Source: Actinernus sp. WN-2022
Taxonomy: Eukaryota; Cnidaria; Anthozoa; Actiniaria; Actinernidae
DNA: 64,000 nucleotides
Reading direction: 5' to 3'
NCBI GenBank assembly: GCA_030867875.1
Contig: JAOWCC010001589.1
Coordinates: 79,259,537 to 79,323,536 of the forward strand
Shown in pieces: positions 36,801-42,756 of this stretch (position 1 is its first letter; the number at the start of each line of letters is the position of its first letter). The notes under the pieces were generated by a model, which was given only the letters and a program-made list of their open reading frames with translations, did no database searches and was not told where the DNA came from. Made by a program: the position numbers and the translations under genes.

Positions 36801-38373
36801 GGGCTGTGGATGAGGTTCCCTGGTCCTCTTGTTGACCCTTACATACTGAGTAACAACAGCATTCTCGCCACTCAAGTAGTCGTAATAAAATTGCCCGTGA
36901 TCTTGCTATCTCGAGGTCGAGTTGCCTTTTTCGATTATAATGCCCTGTATCGACTGAAATGTGAACTATCCCATATATTTGATGTATGATTGCATCTCTC
37001 ACTGTTCATCCCATTTCCTACAGACTTTAGTAGAGCGTAGAATACGACCGTGGATCAATAAGAAGATTGTGGAGTACATCGGTGAAGAGGAACCCACTCT
37101 AACAGAATTTATCTGTGGAAAGGTAAGAGGACCGAAGCTACACTATCCGAAGAGCTTACTTCGTGGTAAGTCTGAGCGTGGGAGTTGGCGAGAGTTGAGT
37201 GTTGGCGAGAGTTGAGCGACAGTTTTCTTCAAATATTCTCATTTATCATTCGCCCAGTCAAACGAGAGCAAGAGTTGGACTCTCAAGGTTGGTCAAACGA
37301 GAGCGAGAGTTCACTAGAGTCCAAGTCCCGCAAAATGTAAACAATCAACTCTCATGGGTGGTTAAATGAGCGAAAACTCTCATCGAATCGTGAAAATGTG
37401 ATCAGGCTCAACTTAAGAGTCTATGAAAGCGCATGAGAGTTGGCGGTCAAACGAGAGCGAGAGTTTCAGTTCTCATCAACTCTCATGCTCGGGGCTGCCT
37501 GTGGTGAAAGGGAACGTGTAAAGTGTGCAAATAAGAGGTTTTTAACCAGAACTAAATGTAGTACCATTATGTTAACTAAACTGCAAGTAATGTGGAACTA
37601 ATTTCCGATGATTTCTCTTCGTTGCAGGTTCTAACTCGTAGTGCTCCCAAGAGTATTTTAGACGATGTGTCAATGGTAAGTGATCGTGAAGTCTTGTTTC
37701 TCACTTTCGGACAGGGGGATATTGAAGTGACACTTACCAGGAGTTTCATTTTAAAAAGCCGGGAACTACCGGGCAATAAATGGTCCCACTATAACAGCAC
37801 ACTTAGGTCTACAGTCCTCGATGATTTATCTGGCTGTTACAATATATCTGCATGCTTTTCTGTTCTTCTAAAAATACTGTGGGACTACTGTAACCAGGGT
37901 CACTTAAACGAGAACCAATCACATTGCAGAACGAAAACAAGGATTCTCACTTACGGATATTAGATCCAATCAGTGTCGATGAGTACAAGACAATAGTATT
38001 TCATCTTGCTGGAACTTCACACAGTAAAAGGCAAATTTGGTGGACAAGTTTTGAAGTCGAAGTCTTTTAAATGAAGAAAATCGCGTGGATTTGTAAGTTA
38101 GCATGCTCTATTTGTGCAATGTTTGGTTCTCGTGGTAGTCATGGTTACAGTAACCACACTGTCGTGAAACCTCTGCTTCCAATTATTACATTGTGTACGT
38201 ATAGGTTCACCAGTGTCTTTCTTATTTTCAGGTTGGGCTATGTATTGGATATTATTCGTAATTTCCCCTTCTCTTTGTAGGTGTTGGATGAAGAGGCTGA
38301 GGTATTTGTGGTGAAAATGTGGCGTCTACTGATCTACGAAACAGAAGCCAAGAAGATTGGGTTGGTCAAGTAG
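813..38373 (+). CDS. RBM25: RNA-binding protein 25 (RBM25), complete, 21 exons
   Basis: Nuclear splicing factor; the animal family associates with U1 snRNP and exon complexes and steers 5' splice-site choice. Exons: 813-1005, 4122-4210, 10254-10340, 13812-13901, 15497-15554, 16109-16200, 16578-16658, 21000-21053, 22103-22187, 23095-23132, 24777-24860, 30866-31246, 31371-31460, 31703-31776, 32267-32411, 34819-34908, 35018-35191, 36038-36292, 37024-37122, 37628-37675, 38281-38373. They total 2400 nt (799 aa) with every phase matching and GT-AG introns. Layout: Pro/Gly-rich residues 1-125; RRM about 130-208 (RNP2 VFVGNI, RNP1-like AFGFCEY); acidic stretch 231-248; Arg/Asp/Glu repeats 318-444; charged coiled region to about 547; PWI domain about 700-799, ending EAKKIGLVK. 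An in-frame ATG at 783 would add ten residues; 813 was chosen because it gives the family's MS(Y/F) start. Donors of introns 12 (GTTCGT) and 16 (GTAAAT) are off consensus. Slightly shorter than vertebrate RBM25 (about 840 aa). Confidence 0.95.
1903..3324. mobile_element. TTAA-flanked TIR DNA element in RBM25 intron 1
   Basis: The element starts GGTTACTGGATACCTTCAAA and ends with the reverse complement of that 20-mer. Each end abuts TTAA (1899-1902 and 3325-3328), the target duplication used by piggyBac and Kolobok transposons. It is 1422 bp long. No transposase is recognisable; the longest internal ORF (2765-3079, + strand, 104 codons) matches nothing I know, so the element looks non-autonomous. 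A second inverted pair built around CACACACGCTTTT and AAAGCGTGTGTG lies near 2170-2330. Confidence 0.8.
3813..3928. repeat. Short inverted-repeat MITE-like element
   Basis: Arms AGTAATTCCATGGAAAATT and its near-complement face each other across about 116 bp in RBM25 intron 1. The centre contains two GAGGGC(G/A)ATATCG copies. No coding capacity. Confidence 0.6.
4951..5071. repeat. Small inverted repeat with internal tandem duplication
   Basis: Outer arms TACAGTACTTTGAAATT and its complement bracket two direct copies of a roughly 40-bp segment centred on CAAAGTCCTTGGACTTAGAC, which is itself palindromic. It lies about 110 bp upstream of the YR retrotransposon in intron 2. Confidence 0.6.
5181..5387 (+). 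repeat. YR element split direct repeat A1
   Basis: 207 bp, repeated as A2 at 9755-9961 with no difference seen. It starts TTTAAATGTGGC and ends GCGGACTTTTG. The two copies diverge immediately beyond these limits. Confidence 0.9.
5433..6668 (+). CDS. YR retrotransposon gag-like ORF
   Basis: About 411 codons from the ATG at 5433 (MARQTRNS). An earlier in-frame ATG at 5343 lies inside repeat A1 and is less likely. The N-terminal half is rich in Ser, Ala, Thr and Val and looks disordered. The C-terminal part has a Cys/His cluster of the form C-x7-C-x6-C-x3-H-x-C-x2-C-x4-H-x4-C (starting CKSWNRGRC, ending AQDC), followed by an Arg/Ser-rich basic tail. This is the zinc-binding layout usual in first ORFs of DIRS/Ngaro elements. 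Inferred role: nucleic-acid-binding structural protein. It ends about 230 bp before the RT ORF. Confidence 0.75.
   Translation: MARQTRNSLDSMQFTAMPTNSSVVASSAVHTNTSAGSSQSGQGIVALSPEILAAVTQAVKAALAAEKESSSVAGSALPIPSVATTSVVSASTLATGLDSRTSEFLASGAGFVVPQASTSLGQQGRLPIVVPSFVSTFPPIISAGSATAIANPAQAISVLGATTPNIPPFPAIPTLDQPFVVGPGYSPIPAKLVSQISSGKYVDLCDLLAANLVQSEPEPQLLFDGRIVLTSTKKQRRRLNNIVSWIEAFTLFCMVLTSYFPNRWQDLTAYKLLILRTYRQFSGRVWLTYDQAFREHAAATKLIDWSAMNVQIYNFHAAGASVRSLHGGAVSESGAEPHGSSSSHVLCKSWNRGRCSAPFASCRYSHKCSSCSGTHRAQDCTGSSSRSKEENRRRSRSPVPSSHESSKRSKR
6896..7819 (+). CDS. YR retrotransposon reverse transcriptase
   Basis: 307-codon ORF with RT motifs in order: GKWRLIVDLS (about residue 130), KFDVEAAYRNIPV (motif A, catalytic Asp, about 182), FGLRSAPCIFN (motif B) and YLDDF (motif C, two catalytic Asp, about 250). 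It synthesises the element's cDNA. The frame is lost around 7770-7785: the connection to RNase H continues in another frame at ELDSVNQIARLPIEKL. A single RT-RNase H polyprotein would be expected, so this copy probably carries a small deletion there, or less likely a programmed frameshift. The first residues and exact start are uncertain. Confidence 0.85.
   Translation: MLLCHVLSRLPGNSYPYFFLSAPYGLHPVASVSPLRVDQFAWELRNYPDRQQADYVLNGLRYGFRLGFGRSSKLKSAKRNKPSAYQHPKVIDDYLANEVSLGRVAGPFKSLPVPDLHVSSFGVIPKKAQPGKWRLIVDLSSPGGFSVNEGINQEEFSLQYIRVDDIIRLVSKYGLGALMAKFDVEAAYRNIPVHPADRYLLGMKWRGQFFVDLTLPFGLRSAPCIFNSVASMVEWILVNNYKVTDLVHYLDDFISAGPAGSPVCNQNLSIALEVCKLLGLPLHPKKCEGPATSLGVRFGQSDRSPPN
7755..8564 (+). CDS. 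YR retrotransposon RNase H domain (frame-shifted continuation of RT)
   Basis: 269 codons, overlapping the end of the RT ORF in another frame. The first meaningful residues are ELDSVNQIARL, where the RT thumb/connection resumes. The RNase H acidic residues are visible: Asp in TSDAAGAVGYG, Glu in AYKELFPV, Asp in RSDNEAV and Asp in NSVADALSR. The domain degrades the RNA strand during cDNA synthesis. The ATG at 7755 is probably not a natural start. The last 94 nt overlap the recombinase ORF. Confidence 0.8.
   Translation: MRVQLPHWELDSVNQIARLPIEKLAALRQLIQSWVMQRWCNRQQLESLIGHLHYAAKVVWPGRAFIRRMIDLLCCFRKRDHPICLNVEFQRDLQWWHQFLADWNGVSFWLFPGMSATADLEVTSDAAGAVGYGAYYKDEWFNGAWHQSQAQLSIAYKELFPVVVAAHVWGCRWSRKHVMFRSDNEAVVCILNSRTSKVPCIMQLVRCLLMLAARSGFTFSAQHIPGRDNSVADALSRFHWQEFWQLAPKAQPFPVQVPQQLLDDLISPL
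8471..9508 (+). CDS. YR retrotransposon tyrosine recombinase
   Basis: 345 codons, intact. N-terminal SAM-like DNA-binding region with LAPATRRSYATGQNKF, then the catalytic domain. Catalytic residues: Arg in GFLRSAEF (about 180), His-x-x-Arg in SHSFRIG (about 295) and the nucleophile Tyr in AYQLYIR (about 329). It integrates the circular cDNA by site-specific recombination, probably at TTTAAA. It overlaps the RNase H ORF by 94 nt, as is common in DIRS-order elements. Confidence 0.9.
   Translation: MAGVLAARTQGTAFSSSSSPAAVGRFDLSTLELKCRSFLVQGLAPATRRSYATGQNKFVNFCVQLGKLHVNGSPCPAEEGTLCLFATFLAESIQHSSIKVYLSAVRALHIEQGFADPLANCLRLQRVVRGIKRVQGSSKVERLPITDDIMVIIAKSLDMSLFDHCMFWAACSLGYFGFLRSAEFTVPNLATFSSAFHLEVKDIAVDSSSSPCCLRVRIKASKTDPFRKGCFIHIGRGSSSLCAVEAVLAYLVYRGDSEGPLFMFQNGQPLTRSSLTSWLRRILSSAGFAGNYSSHSFRIGAATVAARNGVPDHLIQALGRWNSNAYQLYIRTPSEALASLSNHLA
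9644..9760 (+). repeat. YR element split direct repeat B1
   Basis: 117 bp repeated as B2 at 10039-10155 with no visible difference. It starts GGTGGTGGACTGTG and ends GATGAGTTTAAA. The last six bases are shared with the start of A2. Confidence 0.85.
9755..9961 (+). repeat. YR element split direct repeat A2
   Basis: Second copy of A1. After its end the sequence departs into a 77-bp spacer unlike anything at the left end. Confidence 0.9.
10039..10155 (+). repeat. YR element split direct repeat B2
   Basis: Second copy of B1 and right end of the element. The host sequence resumes after TTTAAA, about 100 bp before RBM25 exon 3. Confidence 0.85.
10423..10448 (+). repeat. Left 26-bp direct repeat flanking the foldback element
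   Basis: Ends exactly where the terminal CAGTCCCGC begins and recurs at 12119-12144 exactly after GCGGGACTG. One G/A mismatch. Confidence 0.8.
10449..12118. mobile_element. 1.67-kb TIR/foldback element with palindromic 31-bp units and 26-bp flanking duplication
   Basis: The ends are CAGTCCCGCTCAAAAA and its complement (inverted arms of about 26 bp, one mismatch). Inside each end lie 31-bp tandem units starting GGTGGCTAGCCGTCGAC; each unit is nearly palindromic around GTCGAC. The left arm has three full units and the right arm three full plus two altered ones, all in the same direction. The central 1.1 kb (10680-11820) has no ORF of note. Immediately outside both ends lies the same 26-bp sequence (10423-10448 and 12119-12144, one mismatch), ending CGATTATAGATGTA on the left. 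It lies in RBM25 intron 3. Family not assigned. Confidence 0.8.
12119..12144 (+). repeat. Right 26-bp direct repeat flanking the foldback element
   Basis: Partner of 10423-10448. The exact abutment at both ends suggests an unusually long target-site duplication. Confidence 0.8.
12145..13811. other. Intron 3 remainder, nothing recognised
   Basis: Ordinary AT-rich intron sequence up to the polypyrimidine tract before exon 4. No repeat structure, RNA gene or coding region could be supported. Confidence 0.5.
13960..14560 (+). mobile_element. Degenerate TIR element with HIRAN-like coding remnant (family A, copy 1)
   Basis: Begins near the repeated GCAGATAAGC phrase shared with copies at 16770, 19939 and 28380, but its termini are eroded. 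The inside keeps an open segment reading IRGYHIYKDIW, then FAHREMENQFDKFTVKV (about 14385-14515). That resembles the HIRAN-type pattern (V)RGYHVYKDxW, then R-E-x-x-N-x-x-D-x-x-A-V-x-V. The ORF 14361-14729 holds this and runs beyond the element. It lies in RBM25 intron 4 and is probably a transposon-carried gene fragment, not a host exon. Confidence 0.5.
15640..15720 (+). repeat. Possible degenerate tRNA-derived SINE head
   Basis: Contains TGGTATAGTGG, a good A-box, followed about 45 bases later by a poor B-box-like GTTTGTAGTCC. A folded cloverleaf is not convincing, so this looks like an old SINE and not a tRNA gene. Confidence 0.3.
16770..17439. mobile_element. TIR element family A, copy 2
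   Basis: Terminal arms TACCGTATTCACTCACGCAT and a near-perfect complement, 670 bp, in RBM25 intron 7. Subterminal GCAGATAAGC(C/A)GCACCCC repeats appear near both ends. The centre retains the HIRAN-like remnant EVEDLFDKFAVKV (about 17160-17200). Confidence 0.75.
18090..19290 (+). mobile_element. CR1/L2-like non-LTR retrotransposon, 3' fragment, decayed
   Basis: Broken reading frames give pieces of a non-LTR reverse transcriptase: LADDTN (the (F/L)ADDT catalytic motif, about 18150), NVAKMEFMLVGTRQ, KTLGVNENLSWDEHIEYI, and a C-terminal piece with SYNGAKAWNNLPQNLP (about 18890). Several frameshifts and stops interrupt it. The 3' end is AATAAAG followed by GATTGATTGATTG, the short tandem tail usual in CR1/L2/Rex1 LINEs. 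It lies in RBM25 intron 7, sense orientation. Confidence 0.75.
19754..20947. mobile_element. AGGGACCT-ended TIR element (family B, copy 1), split by a family A insertion
   Basis: Ends AGGGACCTTATGCA and the complement of AGGGACCTCACGCA. The middle (19939-20766) is a whole family A element. Removing it restores a sequence like the copies at 25316-25916 and 49228-49566. RBM25 intron 7. Confidence 0.7.
19939..20766. mobile_element. TIR element family A, copy 3, nested
   Basis: Arms TACCGTATTTACCCGTGTAT and complement, 828 bp, with subterminal AGATAAGCCGCACCCC near the right end. Inserted in the family B element 19754-20947. I do not see the HIRAN-like remnant in this copy. Confidence 0.8.
22718..22917. 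repeat. 200-bp hairpin MITE with TAGCCCACTT ends
   Basis: Two arms of about 85 bp (TAGCCCACTTCC... then AATATGAGGCTCTGTG) in inverted orientation in RBM25 intron 9. The end sequence and the internal TGAGGCTC match the larger element at 56348-58022, so this is probably its miniature relative. Confidence 0.7.
23545..24028. mobile_element. 484-bp TIR element with subterminal hairpin
   Basis: Arms of about 60 bp starting CTAGCAGAGGTTCTTTTCT, inverted at the two ends. The left arm itself folds (GAGGTTCTTTTCTC against GAGAAAAGAACCTC). RBM25 intron 10. No coding region. Confidence 0.7.
24114..24524 (-). other. 136-codon ORF of unknown origin in RBM25 intron 10
   Basis: Open on the minus strand. 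The translation has several Cys and aromatic residues (KMPYAMAKYSFFFSNW, CLCRTPDEVST), which looks more protein-like than a random shadow. I recognise no family. It may be a fragment of a transposon-borne gene. There is no other support. Confidence 0.25.
25316..25916. mobile_element. AGGGACCT-ended TIR element (family B, copy 2), split by a MITE
   Basis: Ends AGGGACCTTAGGCAA and GCATAAGGTCCCT. The internal sequence matches copy 1 (AAAATACAATAACTGCA, AAGAGAATGTGAATATAAG). Interrupted near the left end by the 25335-25575 MITE. RBM25 intron 11. Confidence 0.7.
25335..25575. repeat. GGGCCCGGTTGTTCAAAG-ended MITE, nested
   Basis: Arms GGCCCGGTTGTTCAAAGCCT and a near-perfect complement at the right end, 241 bp, inserted in family B copy 2. 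Confidence 0.8.
26695..26900 (+). repeat. tRNA-derived SINE-like element
   Basis: An A-box-like GGTTAGTGCATGG (about 26710) is followed 33 bases later by a B-box-like GAGTTTGATTCC (about 26743), the spacing of a tRNA-type polymerase III promoter. The following unrelated tail and lack of a full cloverleaf point to a SINE. RBM25 intron 11. Confidence 0.45.
26901..28379. other. Intron 11 stretch with uncertain repeat debris
   Basis: TTCAAGTTCAAGTTTATT at about 26903 reads as the reversed 3' end of a minus-strand LINE. A minus-strand ORF (27213-27623, 136 codons) is not recognised. Nothing else is supportable. Confidence 0.3.
28380..29106. mobile_element. TIR element family A, copy 4, degenerate ends
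   Basis: Left end AGATAAGCTGCACTTGAG and right end with AGATAAGCCGCACCCCCGAT, then a run to TTTTACGTTA. The inside matches copies 1 and 2 and keeps a broken HIRAN-like remnant (about 28725-28820). RBM25 intron 11. Confidence 0.6.
29107..30865. other. Intron 11 distal part, nothing recognised
   Basis: AT-rich intron sequence with some C-rich patches (29540-29600). No gene, RNA or repeat structure could be supported before RBM25 exon 12. Confidence 0.4.
30866..31246 (+). other. RBM25: RBM25 exon 12, Arg/Asp/Glu repeat-coding segment
   Basis: The largest RBM25 exon, 127 codons, codes the RE/RD-rich region (residues 318-444). The DNA is a decayed hexamer repeat of CGTGAC/CGTGAG/GATCGT. Its antisense also stays open (30860-31090), a consequence of the repeat. 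Confidence 0.9.
32412..34800 (+). repeat. 44/51-bp pyrimidine-rich minisatellite filling RBM25 intron 15
   Basis: Roughly 45-50 tandem copies of a unit starting CTTCCACTCCATCTTCTG and continuing through TGCCTCCCATGCTCCAC. The short form is 44 bp. A 51-bp form adds TCCCCAC, and others add a CTTGTCAC segment. The sense strand is nearly all C and T and almost free of AG. Because 44 is not a multiple of three and the unit lacks stops, all three plus frames and several minus frames stay open. The array begins within 50-100 bases of exon 15 and ends close to the exon 16 acceptor. Confidence 0.95.
35451..35580. repeat. Hairpin repeat in RBM25 intron 17
   Basis: ATTCTCACGGACGAGCTGGA faces its near-complement across about 130 bp. 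It is followed by a C-run and a CAA-repeat (35641-35690). Confidence 0.6.
37165..37495. repeat. GAGAGTTGG-rich repeat in RBM25 intron 19
   Basis: Multiple direct and inverted copies of GCGAGAGTT and CAAACGAGAGCGAGAGTT over about 330 bp. The outer segments are roughly complementary (GAGCGTGGGAGTT against ACTCTCATGCTC). Confidence 0.5.
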
Positions 38374-38514
38374 TGTTAGGCTTGCTCCCAGTAATCCTAC
38401 CGCACCCTAACCACCATTCATGAGCGCGTTCACGCACGCAATCTATACTAGGCTCAGGTCTTCGGAAACCCATTTCTCTACATTCAGCTATCTAAAACAA
38501 ATATGCACCCGAAA

Positions 38515-38520
38515 AATAAA
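38515..38520 (+). terminator. Candidate RBM25 polyadenylation signal
   Basis: AATAAA 142 bases after the RBM25 stop codon. It is the first canonical hexamer downstream. No transcript evidence. Confidence 0.4.
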
Positions 38521-40440
38521 AACTGGAAACACGATATAAAAGATATTTATGCTTTTTAAGTGAATTTTGTGTCTAGACAATTTAAATGTTGAATCATCGT
38601 CATCTCGACTGACTTACAACGCAGATTTCAGACAACAGAAGCCCGATTTACACGATAAACACTTTGGTCATGGCATTACTAAATTCAGGCACGCGTGCCA
38701 AACGTTTTCCGCACCGCGTCCCCGACTTTTGTCGTATTAACGAAATGTTCCGGGTACGCGACAATCCAGGGGGTCTAGACGCTGTGAAAACGTGGTCACG
38801 GTCCGCCTGTTTGGAGTGCCGTGCCCAAAAAGCTTGTCGTGTAAACCGTGCTGGAGTCACGGTGCGTGCTTGCTGTAAAGTACGGCACGTGTTTGGCATG
38901 TTTAGAAAAAGCGCACAGCGATCTAGAAGTTTCCGAGGATACTGTCCGTGTAGTAGATACCACTCTGTTGTCTAGTATTTCTTTCTTTATTTTCTCGTCA
39001 TGTTTTTATTCTCACCTTACCCATTACACTGTTGTATATATGTGCATCATGTCTGTTCGTGGGGCAAGTTACAGTACAACTTGTCTGTTTTGGGACATTG
39101 TTAGATGAAGTCGTGCTACCACTGATTAGTCAAGAAATTCATTTACCATTAGTGCGGACATTTTCTCGTGTTTGCTTCGAGGTACGTGAAATTATGAAGA
39201 CCACTAATTCATCTTTGTTTACTGTAAATTGTACTTTTCCATACAACTCATTTGAATTTCCCGGGCACCGCCACCTGGGATATTACTAGTCTAGCCCGCG
39301 CAACTTTGAATGAGTTTTATGGACAAGAAAATCCAAATCTGACATCGAGTGTACAATTTTCAGGAAACAAACACAGCATTAGATTTAAAAATCCATACAA
39401 ACATTTGAGGAAATTTTCAGTGGAATAAACCGAGATGCCCTACAATATTTGTATACAGTGTATGTACTGCTTTTGTGCTAGGCAAAAATATCAGAACATG
39501 TTCCTGTTGAAGTCCGCAAACTCGAACAAAATTATCACTGGAAGCACGTCTTCGTGAAACTAGAGCTGCTCTCGGATATTTGTATGTGACTGGAGTTAAT
39601 ACTTAATCTCCGAGCATCCTTTCTCTGGCCAAAATGGCAATATTAATTTCTTTAAGAAGAAAAAATGCTGATAGAGCATCTTCCGTTTCACAAAGGGTTT
39701 ATTGTACCTTAAAATATTGCTTTCACAGCCAATTTGTTAAAGCTGAGATCGGTACTGACTATGAAAATAATTATTGAATGATACACACAGGGAGGAGATA
39801 ACGGCATGCTGGTTTGTACTGTTAGTCAAAGATAAACAGACTCGTTCCCAGTCGAGCTAGCAAACGCGCGGGGTGTCATGGGAAGATCCTTTTGCGCGAC
39901 TTCCCGCCACACCCCGCTCGCTTGCTAGCTTAGTACCGCGCCGCCAGATACAACGTAGTAGCGACTGGTTGAAGATTAATGACAACATATCAAAACAGTA
40001 TGTCGGTATCTGTTTCGTGCATTTGGTGCTATTCCGAATCACACCAGAACTCTGTTGCGGTCCTTGGCATGATATCGTGTTTTTATTCAATTATGTTGGC
40101 CATTGCTAACGAAACCATTGTGAATAAACGAACTTCTATCAGGATTGTAGTTAGAACACGATTCGGTGGTGAACTAATAAATACCACAATACAATTTTAA
40201 ATTGTGTCTGGTGTTGGCAGTTAGAGGCGCAGAGAGAAGCGAAATAAGGTTCACACATTCGAGGCAACTCTTTCCCAGAGCTCGCGTTTCCTACGGATGG
40301 GCGGGGTCACCGCTGGAAAAAAACGTCAGCATTAGCAAGCGCTGCACCCTCCAGCGACAAAACAGAAGAATGCGTAGTAAGGAATGAGCGAGATCGATAA
40401 AGGCCGCCGGCCACAGAATCCTACTTGCACTGCGCAATTC
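38521..40440. other. Intergenic region, little recognised
   Basis: 38640-38950 is unusually GC-rich with short complementary words, possibly an old repeat. At 39853-39935 a small imperfect palindrome starts GCTAGCAAACGCGCGGGGTG. No gene supported. Confidence 0.4.
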
Positions 40441-40447
40441 TAGGAAT

Positions 40448-40500
40448 AGAGGTAATCGGCTAACGCTGTTCCCACCCAATTCAGATCATGTGAAGTTCGC
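40448..40500. repeat. Solo arm of the AGGTAATCGGCTAAC MITE
   Basis: AGAGGTAATCGGCTAACGCT and the following bases match one arm of the complete MITE at 43037-43247. No second arm is found nearby. Confidence 0.5.
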
Positions 40501-41084
40501 GGGAAAATTTACAGAGAATTTTACGGAAAAACAGGATTGCACGCTTCCCAGCACAGCTACACCCCTCAAATTTTGATCAGTTAATCTTTTACTTGGTATC
40601 TTAAGTTTGCAGACAATGATATTACGGAAATTATTTGGCATCGGATTCCCGTACAACAAACACTGTATTTCGGGCCATGTTTGCACTCCTTTAAAAATGT
40701 CGGAATTAACCGTGAACTGGTCTATCAAAGCCTGGTTTTCACACAAGCAACATGCCGCATTTATCATTAGCGGTAATTATTGTACTCCGGTATAGGTGTG
40801 AGATAAAAACAAGCGCCGGTAATGATCAACGTATGTTGCTTGTGCTTAATTATACTGCTACGGATATTTCTTACAACATTCTTGTGGAAGATGATATTCA
40901 GCTGTAATCTGGTGAGGGGTCATAAATAATGTTACTTTGATAATGGATATTCCCATATTTAAGCGAAGCGACAAATACAAGCTACCGTTTAAACGATTTC
41001 TGGTGGCAGTCATGATTAGATTTACAGGTTGTGCGTATGAAGCCTTGAAGAGTTTTAGGACCAAAGGGTTCATGGCCTTCATCG

Positions 41085-42500
41085 TTAAACCCGGTTCTCA
41101 TGTGCCGCCAGCAGAACAGACCCTTTCAGCTTGCCTCTGTTGCCCTATTGGCCACTTTGGAAAAGAGTAGGGGATTGGGGAGAGGGTGGTCTCGCAAAGG
41201 CGCTTGTGATCGTTACAGGGGACACGCATCGTACAGAATACAAAAACACGGCGAATATCGCAATTTACTCATCGAATATAGGCTAAACTATAGAATACCC
41301 CGCCACTCCAGCTAGATGGTATATTCAGTGCTACCGCGGTCCCGCAGTCAGCTTTATTAATTAATATTCATGCATCGACTGCGGGACTGCGTTGCCACTT
41401 AGTTCAACGTCTTACCGATATTAATATTCATGCGTCGACTATGGGACTGCGGGACTGCGTTGCCACTTAGTTCTATATCCTTCGTTCTAAAAAAGCTATC
41501 GCGACTGCGGTACCACGGTAGCACTAACTAAATAACATAGCTTCAAAAAGTTGTGGGGTATTCTATAATCGCTCCGAAATGTGGGTTCATAAAAATCAAC
41601 TTATTAAAGCAGAGCAAATAAGTAAAAACTACCGCGTAACGGAGTTAGCAGAAGTAAAGCGAAGCTGTGTGACCGAATTATGCTACGATCCGAACACGTT
41701 ATGCTTTTAATAGCCGATTCCTACGTTTCCCATCATGGATTTATGATTTTAAAGTTGTACTTTGTAACTTTAAACAGGCCCTGTTCTGTTCTTGGGATTG
41801 TAGGGTGAAGAGCCGGAAGGAGTTGGTATGTAGTAAATCGCTACAAATACATGTCACCCTAGCGGACTCAAGATCAAGTGGTTCAACGTTTCTCTTGTCA
41901 GTAGTTATTCACGGCCTACAATCCCATGAACAGAACAAGACCTGTATAACTAAAGTTACAAAGTATTTAATACTTTAAAGTGACAAATCCATGATGGTGG
42001 GAAATGTAGGTATCGGCTAAAGCATAACGTGTTCGGATCGTTGCGGATTCATCGTTGCAATCGCCCACACAACTTCGCTTCCTGGACACTTCTGTTGAGC
42101 TTTACTTCTGGTACAGTGTCTTCTTTCAAGCTTATTTCACTTTCTCTGCTTGTATTCGATGAGTTGATTGCGATATTCGCCATGTTTGTTTGTATTCTGT
42201 ACGATGCGTGTCGCCTTTGCGAGACCACCCTCGCCCCAATCCCCTACTCTTTTCCAAAGTGGCCAATTTCAGACCACCTGACTTTCCCTTGAGTAAAGTC
42301 TTTGTTGTTCTGTATCCCAAGAGGAATGTATGAATTTCTTTAACTGGAAAACAAAGCACTGAATCCTCTGGAGAACTATCATGAAAGAGTGAAAAAAAAA
42401 AGCTGAAAGGGTGTATTGATATGAGAATAGACATCGTAGGTATGACTGCTGCAAATTCCGGCGACGTGCCTGCGGCATATGAGAACCAGGCTTTGCATAA
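41085..42500. mobile_element. 1.4-kb foldback element with nested insertion
   Basis: Left arm (from about 41085) and right arm (to about 42500) are inverted copies. Matching landmarks are GGTTCTCATGTGCCGCCAG with the complement of TGCGGCATATGAGAACC, AAGAGTAGGGGATTGGGG with its complement at about 42240, ACACGTTATGCTTTTAATAG with its complement at about 42025, and CCTACGTTTCCCATCATGG with its complement at about 41990. The centre lies near 41840. The left arm is interrupted by another element (41290-41572). Located between the two genes. No transposase seen. Confidence 0.75.
41290..41572. mobile_element. Nested TIR element in the left foldback arm
   Basis: Arms CTATAGAATACCCC and complement at the right end (GGGGTATTCTATA). 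Inside sits a second inverted pair starting GTGCTACCGCGGTCCCGCAG and tandem GCGGGACTGCGTTGCCACTT blocks. The right arm of the host foldback lacks this block, which shows that it was inserted. Confidence 0.65.
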
Positions 42501-42502
42501 GT

Positions 42503-42620
42503 ACTGGTATGTAATCAACTAACGTCGATTGAGGTATGCTAACCGCCGAAACGTCGGCTGCTACTCGCTTTCCACGGCGGTTAGCATACCTCAATCGACT
42601 TTAGTTGATTACATACCAGT
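42503..42620. repeat. Near-perfect 118-bp hairpin
   Basis: Arms of 46 bp beginning ACTGGTATGTAATCAACTAA with one mismatch, and a 26-bp loop. It lies about 140 bp from the 3' end of the minus-strand GH20-like gene. Confidence 0.85.
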
Positions 42621-42756
42621 GTTTATCTTCCCCGCCGACGCAGACCAACAGTAGTTTTTACAGGAACTAGTTGCCTATCGTTTGCATAAGTACTTTTGGT
42701 GTTTCGTTTGTCAAGTTTTCGTTTTTCTGCTAAAATTCACCTAGAAGCAGCGCATC

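Noticed and set aside
38664..38975. 103-codon ORF after RBM25
   Set aside because: GC-rich repeat-like stretch open on both strands. No domain and no splice or homology support.
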